Positions 23,796 through 36,668 are shown, counted from the stretch's first letter. The stretch: 64,000 bases of DNA from Aselliscus stoliczkanus (GCA_033961575.1 CM066737.1:67786771-67850770), one strand, 5' to 3'. Notes: generated from the letters alone by a model not told the origin. Made by a program: numbers and translations.

Positions 23796-24601
23796 TCTGG
23801 CTCTTTGTCTCCACAATATATTATTCAAAGCTTCATTCTTGGCAATTTGATTCAAGATTACCAAATATAATGGTAGATATGATTTTCAAAATTTGGATTT
23901 TCTAATCCAGGATTTCAAAACAAATCTAACTTTAACCACTGTTTCATAAGTTCAAGCTCCTGATAAACAGGGAAGATGTTTTAAATATAAAGACCAAATG
24001 TTTCTTTTTTGAAATAAAATAAAAACAAAGGCCCAAAAGCCTTGATTATGTGAAAGCACTCTACCCAAGATAAAATTTTCTTTTGAGTTTGATGGAAAAG
24101 ATGAGGCAGCTTTATGCGATGGACAAAATGGGTGAGGACTTTGAGTGAGATTGCCAATCAGAAAAACTTGATTTTCATTCTCCGTCTGCATAAACTGTCA
24201 ATCTTTGAAACATCATTATGCATGCCTCAAGGAAACCAATCAACACACTGTCAATGGACTTGTATCGAAATATTACTGCTGATATATACGAAGGAAGATG
24301 AAAATCTGAAGCACAAAATGAAGACAGATGTAGCATCATTACATAAACTAATTTCCCCTGAGTTCCAACCATGGGAAGAAGTAGCTTCTGTGGTTTATAT
24401 CCATATCCTGAGTCAGATTAGGTGCTTGAGGTTTATTTTTATTTGTGAAAATATTGGCTTCCTTGTCAATGACACTTAAAGTATGCAAAAAAGCTTTATA
24501 AATATAATAACAGGCCATCAGAAAACTAAAGTGAAAGTTAAGGAGGTATAGTAGTTTCCCATTCTGGCCAAAAGCTCTATTACATACTGTAAGGGCTAAG
24601 T

Positions 24602-24603
<2 letters not shown>
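23791..24603. other. unique intron, no gene accepted
   Basis: An open frame of 121 codons on the plus strand (24114-24479) overlaps two open frames on the other strand. It matches nothing I know and has no splice or start context, so I treat the region as non-coding. Confidence 0.4.

Positions 24604-24640
<37 letters not shown>
24604..24640. repeat. (TA)n microsatellite
   Basis: 37 bp of TA followed by a looser TATATC-rich stretch to about 24715. Confidence 0.95.
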
Positions 24641-24642
<2 letters not shown>

Positions 24643-24715
24643 CATATATACCAATATGTATTTATGTGCGTGTATATCTATAGCTATATCTATATATATT
24701 ATATTATATATTAGA

Positions 24716-25705
24716 TAAATGATAGACAAACAGATGCAGATAATTATATACCTATAGTAACACTATGTAACATAGAGAAAAGAAAATATTTCACTTCTAG
24801 ATATTTTTCTAAATGACAAACAACATCATGGATCTTTCTAGATGAATCTTTTTTTTTCTTGTAGAGTAACCTCATCTCTTAAAAAGTTGAAAATCAACTT
24901 TACCAAGGTCACATAGATAAGTTTTATTTTAACATAATCTTTTCACTAAGCAAAATCACTTGGTAATCACTTCATTCTTTCAATCCTCATTTTCTCCTTC
25001 TTTTTCTTTCTTTTTCCTCCTTCGTCTTATATTCAATTTGCTGTGATCCCCGCACTCAAGGTTATCTGTCTGTCTGTCTATCAAATCTGAGTCAGAAGAC
25101 TGTATTCTGGTTCCCAACTCTCTACCAGTCAAAAGCAAAATAAATTTACTCTGAAATGTATTTTACAAATATTTAAAATGTGGAATATTAATGCTTTCCA
25201 CAGCATTATGCCAAAGCATACCTACTATCACAAAAATGCATTAGTTAATTTAAAATATTTATATGTTAAAATTTTAAATATAAATATTCTAAATTTTAAG
25301 TCTTATGCCACTTTACATTATACACATTTTTAATGTATTTCATAAATCTTTTCTACCACTGCCTTTATTTTCAGTTAATTAATATAGAATTGTCAGCAAC
25401 AGAACTCCTTCATGTGTAAATTGACCTATTGTTCCCCAGAATTTTTCTCTATATCTCCCCCTTCTCTCACTTTGTTATCTGAACTTTTCATATAAATTTT
25501 ATGCTTCCCTGGTTCAGATAAACTATGATTTTGCTACTTTTGTCTATTTAACAACAAAAATAATAGAACAAATTAGTATTAATTAATTTATCATCTTATT
25601 CTGCAGGACAGAGGGTCTTTTAAAATAAATTATCTTAAGGCCCACTTACTTTCAAATTGTAACATTTATTAAAGTTCATGGATGAATCAAAACATGTTTC
25701 TTCTC
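24716..25705. other. AT-rich intron, no gene seen
   Basis: Includes a pyrimidine-rich run near 24985-25030 and a (TCTG)n run near 25066. Nothing else recognised. Confidence 0.4.
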
Positions 25706-25820
25706 AGGGCCAACCGAGTGGCACGGTGGTTAAGCACTGGTTTGGGAAGCTAGTGGCCCCAGTTCGGTCCCACATATGAGGGCCAGTGACACTGCCCTCA
25801 AAAACAAACAAAAAAAACCC
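25706..25820 (+). mobile_element. tRNA-derived SINE, short type A
   Basis: GGGCCAACCGAGTGGCACGG to CACTGCCCTC and an A-rich tail. The target duplication CATGTTTCTTCTC lies on both sides. Confidence 0.94.
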
Positions 25821-26464
25821 CATGTTTCTTCTCTTTTTTTTTATTTCACCCACCTATCCCCCCAGCATACATACTAGTTTCGTGACAGGACCTTTTTGTA
25901 AGTCAAAGTATGCTCAGTTAACATCATCTATATCATGGCCCTCTGCATGCCTGGGCCTATGCTCTGTATTCCAAAGTCATTATTTTTAAAAAGCAGCCAG
26001 GATAGTGTTTGTACATGGGGCCATACAAATGCCCCTGTATTTTAAGTATATCACACTTTGGGCTTATCACATTCTAAAACAGAATGAAATTTTAAAGTAT
26101 GGTTATTTCTAAGAACTCCTAGTGAGCCTATCTTTTTGCCATTTCCTGACAATCTCTCAAAGAAATTCAAATGAAAACAGATTTTAACAAAGTTAAAATT
26201 GTGCCAGTAGTTTTATTTGTTTTAATTGAATTTGTTAATCAACTTTCAAGACAAATCAGAATTTTGGAAGTTCATTAATCTGCCCTGAGGGAGACATGAC
26301 AAAATTATTCTTTGAGTAAAGCATTGCCTTTCAAAACAACACATTTGTCAGGATAGTTGGGTGAAGAGATCCTTTTATTATAGTAATACCTGATTTTAAT
26401 TTGGTAAGTCTTTGATTTTTACTTGTTAATTTTTATTTTCCAATTAAACTGTTTTTCTTTGTTT
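25821..26464. other. unique intron, no gene seen
   Basis: Nothing recognised. Confidence 0.4.
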
Positions 26465-26535
26465 AGTCTGTGCTGTCCAATATGGTAACCACAGGCCACA
26501 TGTGGTTATTAAAATTAAGATTAAGAAGAAAAGAA
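26465..26535 (+). mobile_element. MER3-like hAT MITE fragment
   Basis: GCTGTCCAATATGGTAACCA followed by CCACATGTGGTTATTAAAAT is the end motif of the same MITE family seen at 27683, 44764 and 52342. The family name is from memory. Confidence 0.65.
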
Positions 26536-26814
26536 TAAAGTAAAATTTTTAGATGTGTTCCAAGCAGTCAGGTAGGCTCATTTTGTAGCGAGAAATTCTG
26601 TCAAACTAGAATTCATATATACAGAATTAAAGTTCTTACCACAATGGATTATAAATCATTCCAAGACTGAGGTTCCACTGAACAGTTGATTAGATTCATA
26701 ATATTTCATTCCTTCACTGAGGTTATGTTCAGATTCATTGACTGAATTTTGGAAGTTTGTAAAACCTTTAAATATGACAGTTGAAAATCTCTAACACTGC
26801 ATAATTTCTGATTT

Positions 26815-27262
26815 TTAAAAATGTACCATATACATAACATATACGTAAACAACAATAATAATAAATGAACACCCAGGTACCCATCACTCAGCTTAAGAAA
26901 TAAACTGTTACAACTCTATGTCCCACTATCTGCCCTTCCACTATCTCATCCCTCTTACTTCCTCCCTTTCCCTGTGGGTATTTGCTACCCTGAATTTTGT
27001 ATTTATCATTCTCTTGTTTTTCTTTATAGTTTTACCACATATGAATGTATCCCTAAATAATTAATTGTTTAGTTTTTCATGTTTTAGAACTTTATATAAA
27101 TGGAATCATGTAGGTCTTTTCTCCTGCAACTTGCTTTTTAAAAATTTTCCTTAACATACAGGTATATGAAGTTCATCTATGTTGACATATGTAGCTGTAA
27201 TTTATTTTCACAGCTGTATTGCATTCCATTTATGAATAAACTACAATTTAATTATTTAAAAA
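26815..27262 (-). mobile_element. older L1 (L1M-type) 3' fragment, antisense
   Basis: Antisense L1 features: ACCCAGGTACCCATCACTCA, ATAAATGGAATCATGTAGGT, TTCATCTATGTTGACATATG and TGTATTGCATTCCATTTATG. Diverged and short. Confidence 0.7.
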
Positions 27263-27288
27263 AAAAGAGAGAGAGAAAATTATGATTA

Positions 27289-27682
27289 AGGCTGGCCGCG
27301 TGGCTCAGTTGGTTAAAAGTTAGCTTAAGAGCACAAACTCTGAGCAACAGGGACACCAGTTCGAATCCCACATGGGCCAGTGATGCTGCACCTCAGCTGA
27401 GCTGCCACTGAGCTGTCAACAGGTGGCAGAATGGCTCAGCTGGTGAGAGCGTGTGCTCCTAACAACAACACAATCTGCGCAATAGTGGGCTACGTCTGCC
27501 CACAACTAAGACGGAACTCAGCACCTTGAGCTTAGAGGCCACCAGCCGCCGCTGGGCAGCCAGATGGCGAATAGCACCCTCCACAACTAAGATTGAAAAA
27601 CAACAACTTAGCTGGTCCCCTTCTCCAATTCCCCAACACTGTTCCTCTCCCCCAATTCCCCAATTAAAAAAATAATAATAAG
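27289..27682 (+). mobile_element. long composite (dimer-like) SINE
   Basis: Head GGCTGGCCGCGTGGCTCAGT; B-box-like CCAGTTCGAATCCC; then a second A-box-like segment ATGGCTCAGCTGGTGAGAGC; then a GC-rich middle and the tail CCTCCACAACTAAGATTGAA ... CCCCAACACTGTTCC. It combines the type C front with the type B/D tail. The flanking duplication is weak. Confidence 0.82.
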
Positions 27683-27875
27683 ATTAAATAAAATTTAAAA
27701 TTCAGCCTCACTAACCACATTTCAAGTATTCAAAATTAAATAAAATTTAAAATTCAGTAACACTAGCCACATTTCAAGAACTCAATAGCCACATGTGGCC
27801 AGTAGCTACCATATTGGATATCAGATTATAGAAATGTAGTCATTGCAGACCATTCTATTGGAGAGTATTGCTTTA
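27683..27875 (-). mobile_element. MER3-like hAT MITE with internal duplication
   Basis: Two copies of an approximately 53-bp block beginning AATAAAATTTAAAATTCAG stand in tandem. They are followed by ATAGCCACATGTGGCCAGTA and CTACCATATTGGATATCAGA. The SINE at 27289 ends right at the first block. Confidence 0.68.
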
Positions 27876-29496
27876 AAGATCATTCCACTGGGCTACACAA
27901 TTTACTGTTTAAACTGATAATTATTACATTTCTATAAACAGCCAAATGTTTTAAAGCATCTCCAAAAATCTTCAGTTCAGATGTATCTCCTCTCTACTTA
28001 GTGCTTATTTTTTCTAATTCTGGTACTCTGACATTTATATCATCATCCTCATATTGTGAAAGAAGCAACAAAAGGTCAAATTAAAGTGGAAGTGGCATGT
28101 CTATTCTGTGGCAAGCACAAAATTGTGATGTATACCTTTCTGACTCTTATGTATTTTTCCATTTCATGAAATAAGGAGATGCCATTGCATGGATCTTACC
28201 CAAAATTGCTCATTTATAAATAATCTATCACTTCTCTTTCTGTTTTTACTTCTTATACTCACAAAAAAGTCTGCATTTTACTCAGATTCACTCAAAAGAT
28301 CCATAGCCTTCAATTCCTAAATGTATTTATAAACAAATATATCTTCACAACATATTGGCATCAGCTGAGCAGTTTGCCAATATTATACATCCTCAAGGCC
28401 AAAACCTTCAGATGATATACATTGCAATGTCTTATTTATGTGTTCTTTAAATATTTTTAACATTGGTCATTCTATTAATCCTAACATCACAATAAATTGT
28501 CAGAAAATGTTTATAAAACTTTGAAAATCCCTTGACCATATCTATAATAAATCTACACATTTGTTCTTTTACATATTTTCCAAGTTCATCCAAGTGCTTG
28601 TAGTACTTCACATACCAAAAGCTGAGTTTCCTACTACTCTGTATACCATTTAGGTAATTCAAAAAAATTACCCATTCAACAGATAAACTCAGTCACTCTG
28701 CACATATTTGGAAGGCTACCAAATATTTCATTTATTCTTGCCTCTGCCTTCCCCACCCTGAGACTCAAATCAAGACAAAATAGGTTCTTCAGATTAACTG
28801 AAACTTTTTGACTAAAAGGCTTACTTACCCTTTACAGCAAATGAATGTTCTGTGTTTTCAAAAAATTGGAACAAAATGAAAATATTTAACCTTAACAGCA
28901 TATTGACTAAATTTACTCTCATTTGATGACTTGAGATTCTTCAAGATCTTACCTTGACCTGAAAACCATCATTCAGAATATTTATCAATATTCTATATAT
29001 TTGAGAAAATGCCAATAATAAAAAATGTTCTCTTCACCTCTCAAATAAATTTTTTGGCATCTTTTCTAATGGCAAGATAAAGCTTTCTATCTAAAATAAT
29101 CACTGGGAAAATTGATAGTCTGGTTTGTGGATTTAACATTTAGATTTGCTTGTTTAGATAAAGTTTGTGGCAGAGTCATGACTAGACAGATTAAAAGTAA
29201 GATATCGGGTTGGTTATTGAGTTGTAAGTAGCAGAGCTGAGTCTCTTGTCTGAACCCTATAATGGATTGTTAATGGAAACACAAACAACTGCTTGAAAAT
29301 GAATATACATAAAGTGAACATTCCGATTCAGAAATCCAATACAATTACAAAAATCACATCAATGAGTTTTCTCCACTATGCTTTGCTTAAACTGAAAAAT
29401 TAGGGTGGTGACTTACCCAAAATTTGAAGTATACTAAGATCCTTTATTTGTCTTTAAAAAATGAGCTATCTCTACCAAAGTGTTCTTAAAACGCAC
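27876..29496. other. PCDH11X intron, unique sequence
   Basis: Intron directly downstream of the coding exon in the gene's direction. No further cadherin-coding frame and no recognisable repeat. Confidence 0.5.
29491..29496 (-). other. PCDH11X: splice donor of the PCDH11X exon
   Basis: On the minus strand the coding frame ends ...CTA ATT AAG and continues GTGCGT, a good U2 donor (AAG|GTGCGT). Beyond it the frame loses similarity to protocadherins and stops after 20 codons, which supports the splice here. The exon ends in phase 0. Confidence 0.88.
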
Positions 29497-30036
29497 CTTA
29501 ATTAGTTGGTAGTTTTGAACTCCGTTTATTCCTATGTCAGGATCAATGGCCGCTGGAAGAGCATATCGTGAGTTTATAGCCGAGTTCTCTGGAATTGATA
29601 TGTTGATAACAGTTGCTGGGAATAATGGTGCATTATCATTTATGTCTTCTATCAGAAAACGTATCTTAACCAGTCTAAATATTTCATCCGGCAAAACGGC
29701 AACCTCCACTTCATAAAAGCAACGATCGTCGAGCAAGACACCTGCACATAATTTCTCTCGATCAATGCGTGCTCCAGTAGTGAAGATCTCACCAGTATCC
29801 TCTTCGATGCGGATCAGTGGCACATCCCCAGTCTTGTACACTAGCTTGAACTGCATAGGAGATGTTAAGGACTTGTCTGGAATCAGCGACAAGTTGAGGT
29901 CTTTCACCAAGTCGCCAATCAGGACGTTTTCTGGCATTTCTTCCCGAACAGTGTAGTTCTTCTCCTGGGCGCCAGACTGAAACACGACGCATGCTAACAG
30001 GACCGCAAATATATACGTCCCGGACAACAAGTCCAT
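29497..30036 (-). CDS. PCDH11X: protocadherin 11 X-linked, first coding exon (partial gene)
   Basis: Exactly 180 codons of a delta-1 protocadherin, a calcium-dependent adhesion receptor of the neuronal plasma membrane. The start [10 protein letters not shown] is the PCDH11X start as I know it, and an upstream in-frame Met lies in intron. Residues 1-23 are a signal peptide with a hydrophobic core ([11 protein letters not shown]). EC1 runs from [14 protein letters not shown] (about 24) to the calcium-binding linker DINDNAP at 131-137. EC2 begins after it and is cut by the splice at GVQNYQLIK. Also visible: IDRE at 91-94, two cysteines at 97 and 106, and possible N-glycosylation sites N27, N48 and N145. 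No stop or frameshift, unlike every other open frame nearby. Human PCDH11X continues after LIK with further EC2 residues, so the next exon should start there; it is not in this window. PCDH11X is the best fit because of near-identity over the full exon recalled from memory. Other delta protocadherins would differ more. Confidence 0.96.
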
Positions 30037-30080
30037 ACCAGGTACACTTGTGACAGTTCTTTGTATCAACCCGCAGAGTA
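30037..30080 (-). other. PCDH11X: 5'UTR part of the PCDH11X exon
   Basis: 44 nt between the AG acceptor and the ATG. The start context is CCTGGTATGG, with G at +4 but no purine at -3 (T), so it is of medium strength. Upstream non-coding exons and the promoter are not identifiable here. Confidence 0.8.
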
Positions 30081-30142
30081 CTGACAAAGAGAAAAAAGAA
30101 GAAGAGAGAGAGGGGAAGAGGAAGAAGAAGACATTAGTAAAG
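30081..30142 (-). other. PCDH11X: splice acceptor, polypyrimidine tract and branch site
   Basis: On the minus strand a C/T-only tract of about 45 nt (TCTTCTTCCTCTTCCCC...) leads to TTTGTCAG at the exon edge. A TACTAAT motif near 30132-30138 is a fitting branch point about 50 nt upstream. Confidence 0.85.
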
Positions 30143-31050
30143 CAAACAATTAACTGTATGTTAACTAATTTCTCATTAATTAAATCATTAAATGAAAATA
30201 TTAGCAGAATCAATACTGTGAAATAAACTCACATTTATTTTGAATTAAATATTATGCATTTTTACATTAAGATGAAAGTTAAATGAAACAAGATACCTAT
30301 AGTATTTAAGAATCCCAGAATTTATAAAAGTGTTCACCATGGATAAAATATATAGAAGATAATGTTATAACATATGAAGATAGTTAATAAAATAATTAAA
30401 AATATTTAATTCAATGGTTATGGAAAAGTAAAGGGATATGTTACCAATCACAAAAATATAATCATTATTCTTTGTTATAGTATGGATTTCAAGGGCAATT
30501 CTTTTATTAGTAATAAATGTTTCATACACTATTCTGTGTATTCAGTTCTGGGTATCAAAATCTAAAACCTATAAGAAGAGACAAAGAATCATGACATATG
30601 AGAGACTCAGGAAGTTTGGATTAAAAAAACAAGTCCTTTGACATTGATATGACAAATGCCTAAACATGGGAAGAAGTACCATGTGAAAACAGTATTAAAG
30701 TTTTCTTTCTTTGGATGAGAGGAAAAACAAAAGGGATAAATTAAGGGGAGGCAACTTTCAAATCAATCAAAACGACTGCCTATTAAAGTATTCTGGGGGA
30801 AAAACAATGGTTTTCAGGAGAGAATGAATCCCATATCTTTGGAAGTACTGATATGGAAGCTGGATCACCAGTTTAGCTCTACATATTTAAGATATGGTAG
30901 ACAATAGCCAAACATTCAGTGAGAGAACTGAATGAGAATACATCCCAACTCTGAGAATTTATGTTTACAGATGGCAGAACGTTGTCCATAGGAAGACAGG
31001 TTTTCACATCTGAAAAGTAAAACAAGAATTACCCAACCACAAGGAACAGC
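30143..31050. other. PCDH11X intron, unique sequence
   Basis: AT-rich, no gene. The left limit of the L1 to the right is uncertain and may lie within this stretch. Confidence 0.4.
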
Positions 31051-31995
31051 TTGACTAGGGTTTAAAACTAAGAAAGGTGCACAGAATGACATCAGAATCA
31101 CGACAGTGTGAGAGGTCCCTTTGATCTTTTCCATTGAAGTTACAACTGGAACACCTATAATTCAACAAAGGATGCCCTGCACAACACACTAACATGTGAC
31201 AGATCTGTGCATCAAAACATCTGAAGGTAGGCAAATCAGAGCAAAAAGAGGAGGAGGGAAGGGAGAAAGGCAGAGACTGAATACAAAAGTGCGACAGCTG
31301 TTGTCTAGCAGCCCTCAATGCAAAGAAGAAAACAAAGCCATGGAGCCTGGCCACCATCCCCAACTCTCGCAGATCTCACTTCCCTGAACCCTCCCAGAGT
31401 TAGCAGCTGTCCCCAGAAAAAAATGGTAGCAGTGAGTGTTGGGTTAAAGAGCAGAATATCTATAGCCTTGAGGACTAGAGTGACAGTTGCTGAGTGGCAG
31501 ATGCACACTGTAGTTAATCCAGTGACAAGGATGGAGATACAGAGATGAGACAGTTGTGGTCTGGCAATTGCCATTACTGGAAGGAGAACAAAGCCACAAA
31601 CACACCAGCTGCCTTTCTCAGCCCATCCTGGCCACACCCTTCCCGGCAGATCCCAGCGAGGTTACCTGGGACAACTCAGATAGCACAGCACTGCATCTGG
31701 CTGCAGGGGCAGCACTGGGATTTCAGGGGCTGAGAACCCCATTGTCCACCACATTCTTCCATGGGGGTGGTACCCTGATACAGAGGAGACTTGGTCACAG
31801 AGGACACATCCACCTCCCCAGGGAATATAAGGCATTTGCCATAGCCCAGCAGGGATGTGAGAAGCCTGAGCACTACAAGAAAAAACAAATCACTCCAGAG
31901 TCACCTACTGGAAAACAAAAGAAAGACCTCTTCTTATCAACCTCTTGCAGAGTTCACTGCCATATGCCTAGGCATAGAAAGATCTATCAAATACC

Positions 31996-32950
31996 ATGAA
32001 CAACCAAGGTAATATGGCAGCTCAGAAAGAAGATGAAAAAACTCCAGAAAATAAACATAAAGATATGGAAATATATGACTTAAATGACAGAGAATTCAAG
32101 ACTGCAGTAATGAAAAAAAAATCAATGAAATGCAAGAAAACTCAGGCAGTTTAATGAACTCAGAAATAAACTCAATGAACGAAATAAATACTTTATCAAT
32201 GAGTTTGATACTTTAAAAAAAATCTAACATGAATTCTGGAGCTGAAGAACTCAATGAAAGAGATAAAGTATGAATTAGCAAGCTTAAGAAATAAAGATGA
32301 CTACATGGAGAAAACAGTTAGTGATATTGAAGATAAAAATCTGGAAATGATGCAGATAGAGGAAGAGAGACTTGAGAATTAAAAGTAATGAAAGAACTCT
32401 ACAAGCACTATCTGACTCTGTCAGAAAGAGCAATATAAGAATGACTATACCAGAAAGAGAATAGAGGGAGAAGGGCACACAGAGTCTATTCAAACAAATA
32501 GTTGATATGAACTTCCTAAACCTATATTAAGAAATAGATCCTCGAATCCAAGAAACAAACAGAGCACCCAATTATCTCAATGCAAACCATCTTTCTACAA
32601 GGCACATTATGTTAAAAGGTCAAAAATTAAGGACAAAGAAAGAATTCTCAAGGCAGCCAAGGAAAAGGAGACAGTAACTTATACAGGAAAACCCATTAGA
32701 TTACCATCAGATTTTTCAGCAGAAACTCTACAAGCTAAGAGGGAGTGGAATCAAATATTGAAACTACTAGAAGAGAAAAATTACCAGCCAAGAATAATAT
32801 ACCAGCTAAGTTATCTTTTAGATATGAAAAAGGAATAAGACCTTCCCAGACACACAGAAGCTGAGGGAATTTTCCACCACAAGGAAGGCCTGCATTACAG
32901 GAAATACTGAAAGAAATTATTCTACCTGAAACAAAAAAGGCAAAAGGAAA
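31996..32950 (+). pseudogene. L1 ORF1 (RNA-binding protein), broken
   Basis: Opens with MNNQGNMAAQKEDEKTPENK, then DLNDREFKTAVMKK, typical of the N-terminal/coiled-coil start, with frameshifts in an A-run near 32110. The C-terminal domain shows PIRLPSDFSAETLQAKREWN and LLEEKNYQPRIIY near 32690-32800. A stop and frameshift break what follows. ORF1 protein normally coats L1 RNA. Confidence 0.85.
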
Positions 32951-33064
32951 CAAAACTATGAGTTAGATGACTAACAGATAGACAGATACAGGAAATTGCA
33001 CCCCTTATTCAGAATAGGGCACTATACAATTAAACATAATGTAAAGGTTAAAGGAGATAAAAAC

Positions 33065-33067
<3 letters not shown>

Positions 33068-33105
<38 letters not shown>
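33068..33105. repeat. (GA)n microsatellite in L1 spacer
   Basis: About 38 bp of GA between ORF1 and ORF2 of the L1. Confidence 0.95.
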
Positions 33106-33109
<4 letters not shown>

Positions 33110-36100
33110 CGATGGCTACTGTAACTCAGAAATGAAATCCCATTATAAATAAGGATAATTTGTGACAACAAAAAAACATAAAGGAGAAGGGGGTGAGTGC
33201 CTGAATTTGCAAAGGGAAATGGAGATAAGATGCATGCAGAAGAAAAAGGACTACTGTATATGTGAAACTTTATTTTACATAAATGTAATGGTAACCATGC
33301 AAAAAAATCCAGAACTGAACATATAATATGAAAAAAAAAAAGGAAACAGGAAAAAAATCACAGAAAACCACCAAACTAAAATAACAGACAGAAACACAAA
33401 GGCAAAGAAACAATGGAGACACCGAGATACCAGAAAACAAAAGATAAAATTGCTATAGAAAATCCTCATATATCAATAATCACCCTAAATGTAAGTGGAC
33501 TGAACTCACCAATAAAAAGTCACCGGGTAACAGTTTGGATCAAATTTAAAAAACCAACCATGTATGCCTCCAAGAGACATATCTTAGCTGGAAAAACAAA
33601 TATAGACTCAAGGCGAGATTAGAAAAAGATACTCCAAGCAAAAGGCATCCAGGGAAAAGCTGGTGTAGTTATATCTGATGAAACAGACTTCAAGATTTAA
33701 AAAAAATGTAAGAAGAGACAAAGATGGGCATTTCATTATGATAAAGTAGACAATAACATAAGAAGGCATAACATGTATCAATATATATGCTCCCAGTCAG
33801 GGAGCATTAAAATATGCAAAGCAACTACTAACAGATCTAAATGGAGAGACTGACAAAAATACAAGTATAATAGGAGACCTAAATATGCCATTAACAGCTA
33901 TGGATAGACCATCAAAACAGAAAATCGAAATGGAAATGTCTGTCTTAAATGACACATTAGGCCAAATGGACACAGTAGACATTTAAAGAGCCTTTTCCCC
34001 CAGAATACAAGATTATACATTCTTCTCTAGTGTACTTGGAATATTCTAAAGGATTTGCTATATGTTGGGACACAAAACTAGCCTCAACAAATTTAAGAAG
34101 GTTGAAATCATACCAAGCATATTCTCCAACATCAATGCTTTGAAATTGGAGATCAACTGAAAAAGAAAAGCAGGAAAAACCACAAAAATATGGAGATTAA
34201 ACAGCATGCTAGTAAAGGACATCTGGGTCAAAAAAGAAACAAAATGAGAAATCAAAAGATACATAGAAACAGATGAGAATGAAAACACAACATATCAAAA
34301 TTATTGGGATGCTGTGAAAGCTGTATTAAGAGGGAAATTTATATAATTACTGGCCTATCTCAAGAAACAAGAAAATCCCAAATAAACAACCTAACATTAC
34401 ATCTTAAAAAAATAGAAAAAGAAGAACAATTGAATCACAAAGTCAGTAGAAAAAAAGGAATAATAAAAATTAGAGCAGAATTAAATGAAATAGAGAACAA
34501 AAAGGCAATAGAAAAAATTAATGCAACAAAGAGCATTAATTGGTTATTTAAAAAGATTAATAAAATTGCCAAACCCCTGGCTAGACTCCCTAAGGAAAAA
34601 ATGAGGGCAAACACAAATATACAAAATCAGAAATGAAAAGGAAGAAGGTCTGACAGATACCACAGAAATACAAAGGGTCATACAAGAATATTATGAAAGA
34701 ACATATGGTACCAAATTTAATAACCTAGAAGACATGGGAAAGTTCTTAGAAATATATAACCTTTCTATGGTAGATTGAATCACAAAGAACTGGAAAGTCT
34801 AAATAGACCAATCAACAGTAAGAAAACTGAATCAATCATTCAAAACCTTCCCAAAGGAAAAAATCCAGGACCAAATGGCTTAACTAGTGAATTCTATAAA
34901 ACATTCAAAGACTATTTAATACCTATCTTCCCAAACTCTTACAAAAATTTGAAAAAGAGGCAACACTTTCTAACTCATTTTATGAAGCCAATATTATTGC
35001 CCTGATACCAAAACATAGTAAGGATGACAGAAAAAAAGAAAACTCCAGACCAATACCTCTGGTGAATACAAATACAGGAGTCCTAAACAAAATACTAACA
35101 AATCGAATACAACAACACATTAAAAAGATTTTACATCACAATCAAGTGGGGTACATCCTAGGGGCTCAAGGATGGTTCAACATATGCAAATCAATCAATA
35201 TGATATACCACATAAACAAAATAAAGGATAAAGATCATATGATTATATCAATAGATGCAGAAAAAGCATTTTACAAGATACAACATCCATTTATGATCAA
35301 AACACTTAACAATAATGGGTATACAAGGAAAGTGCCTCAACATAATAAAGGCCATTTATGACAAACTCTCAGCTAATATCACAGTTAATGGTGAAAAACT
35401 GAAAGCTTTTTCTCTAAGATCAGGAGTAAGACAAGTATGCTCCATCTCACCATTATTCCAGCATTGGAAGTCCTAGCCAGAGCAAAATGGCGAGAGAAAG
35501 AAATAAAATACATCCAAATTGGGAATGAAAAACTCAAATTGTCACTTTTTGCAGACCACATGATTCTTTATATAGAAAACCCTAAAGACTCCACCAAAAA
35601 ACTATTACAAACAATAAACAAATATAGTGAATTTGCAGAATACAAAATCAATGTACAAAAATCCATCGCATTCCTATATACTAACAATAAAATTTCAGAA
35701 GGACAAAAAAAAATTCTTTTTGCAATTGCAACAAAAATGATAAAATGCATAGGAATAAAGTTAACAAAGGATGTGAAGAACCTATACACTGAAAACTAGA
35801 AGACATTATTAAAAGAAATTGAAGAAAACACAAAGAAATGGAAAAATATTGCATGTTCATGAATTAAAAGAGTCAACATAGTTAAAATGGTCATATTACC
35901 CAAAGCAATACACAGATTTAATGCAATCCCCATCAAAATCCCAGAAGCATTTATGCATTAAATAGAACAAAAAAGAATCATCAGATTTGTATAGAATCAC
36001 AAAAGACCTCGATTAGCCAAAGCAATCCTAAGAGAAAAAAACAAGGCTGGAAGCATCACACTCCCTGACTTCAATTGCTACTGCAAAGCAACAATAATCA

Positions 36101-36668
36101 AAACAGCATGATATTGGCAGAAAAACAGACACATAGACCAATGGAATAGAATTGGAAACCCAGAAATAAACCCACATATATATGGGCAGATAATTTTCGA
36201 CAAAAGAGCCAAAAACATACAATGGAGAAAAGAAAACCTTTTCAATAAATGATGATGGGAAAATTGGAAAGCCACGTGAAAAGGAATGGAACTAGACTAC
36301 TATCTGTCACCATAGACCAAAATTAACTCAGAGTGAATCAAAGACCTAAACATAAGGCCTGAAATAATAAATTGCATAGAAGAATGCACAGGTACTAAAC
36401 TTATGGACCTTGGATTCAAAGAGGATTTTATGAATTTGACCTCAAAACAAGGGAAGTAAAAGCAAAAATAAATGAATGGGACTGTATCAAGTGAAAAAGT
36501 TTCTGCACAGCCACAGAAACAATCAACAAAACTCAGAGGCAACCCACCAAATGGGAGAAGATATTTGGAAACAACGCCTCCAATAAGGGGCTAATATCCA
36601 GAATATATATAAAACTCGTACAACTCAACAAAAAAACGAACAATCCAATTTAAAAAATGGGCAGACAA

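Noticed and set aside
24114..24479. 121-codon open frame
   Set aside because: No recognisable domain, overlapping open frames on the other strand, no splice or start context.
29434..29496. Twenty further codons after LIK in the protocadherin frame
   Set aside because: They follow a GTGCGT donor and lose all similarity to cadherins, so they are intron.
30037..30213. An in-frame upstream methionine extending the protocadherin by 59 codons
   Set aside because: The stretch is translated polypyrimidine tract and intron. The AG acceptor at 30081-30082 and the signal peptide at MDLLSG set the true start.
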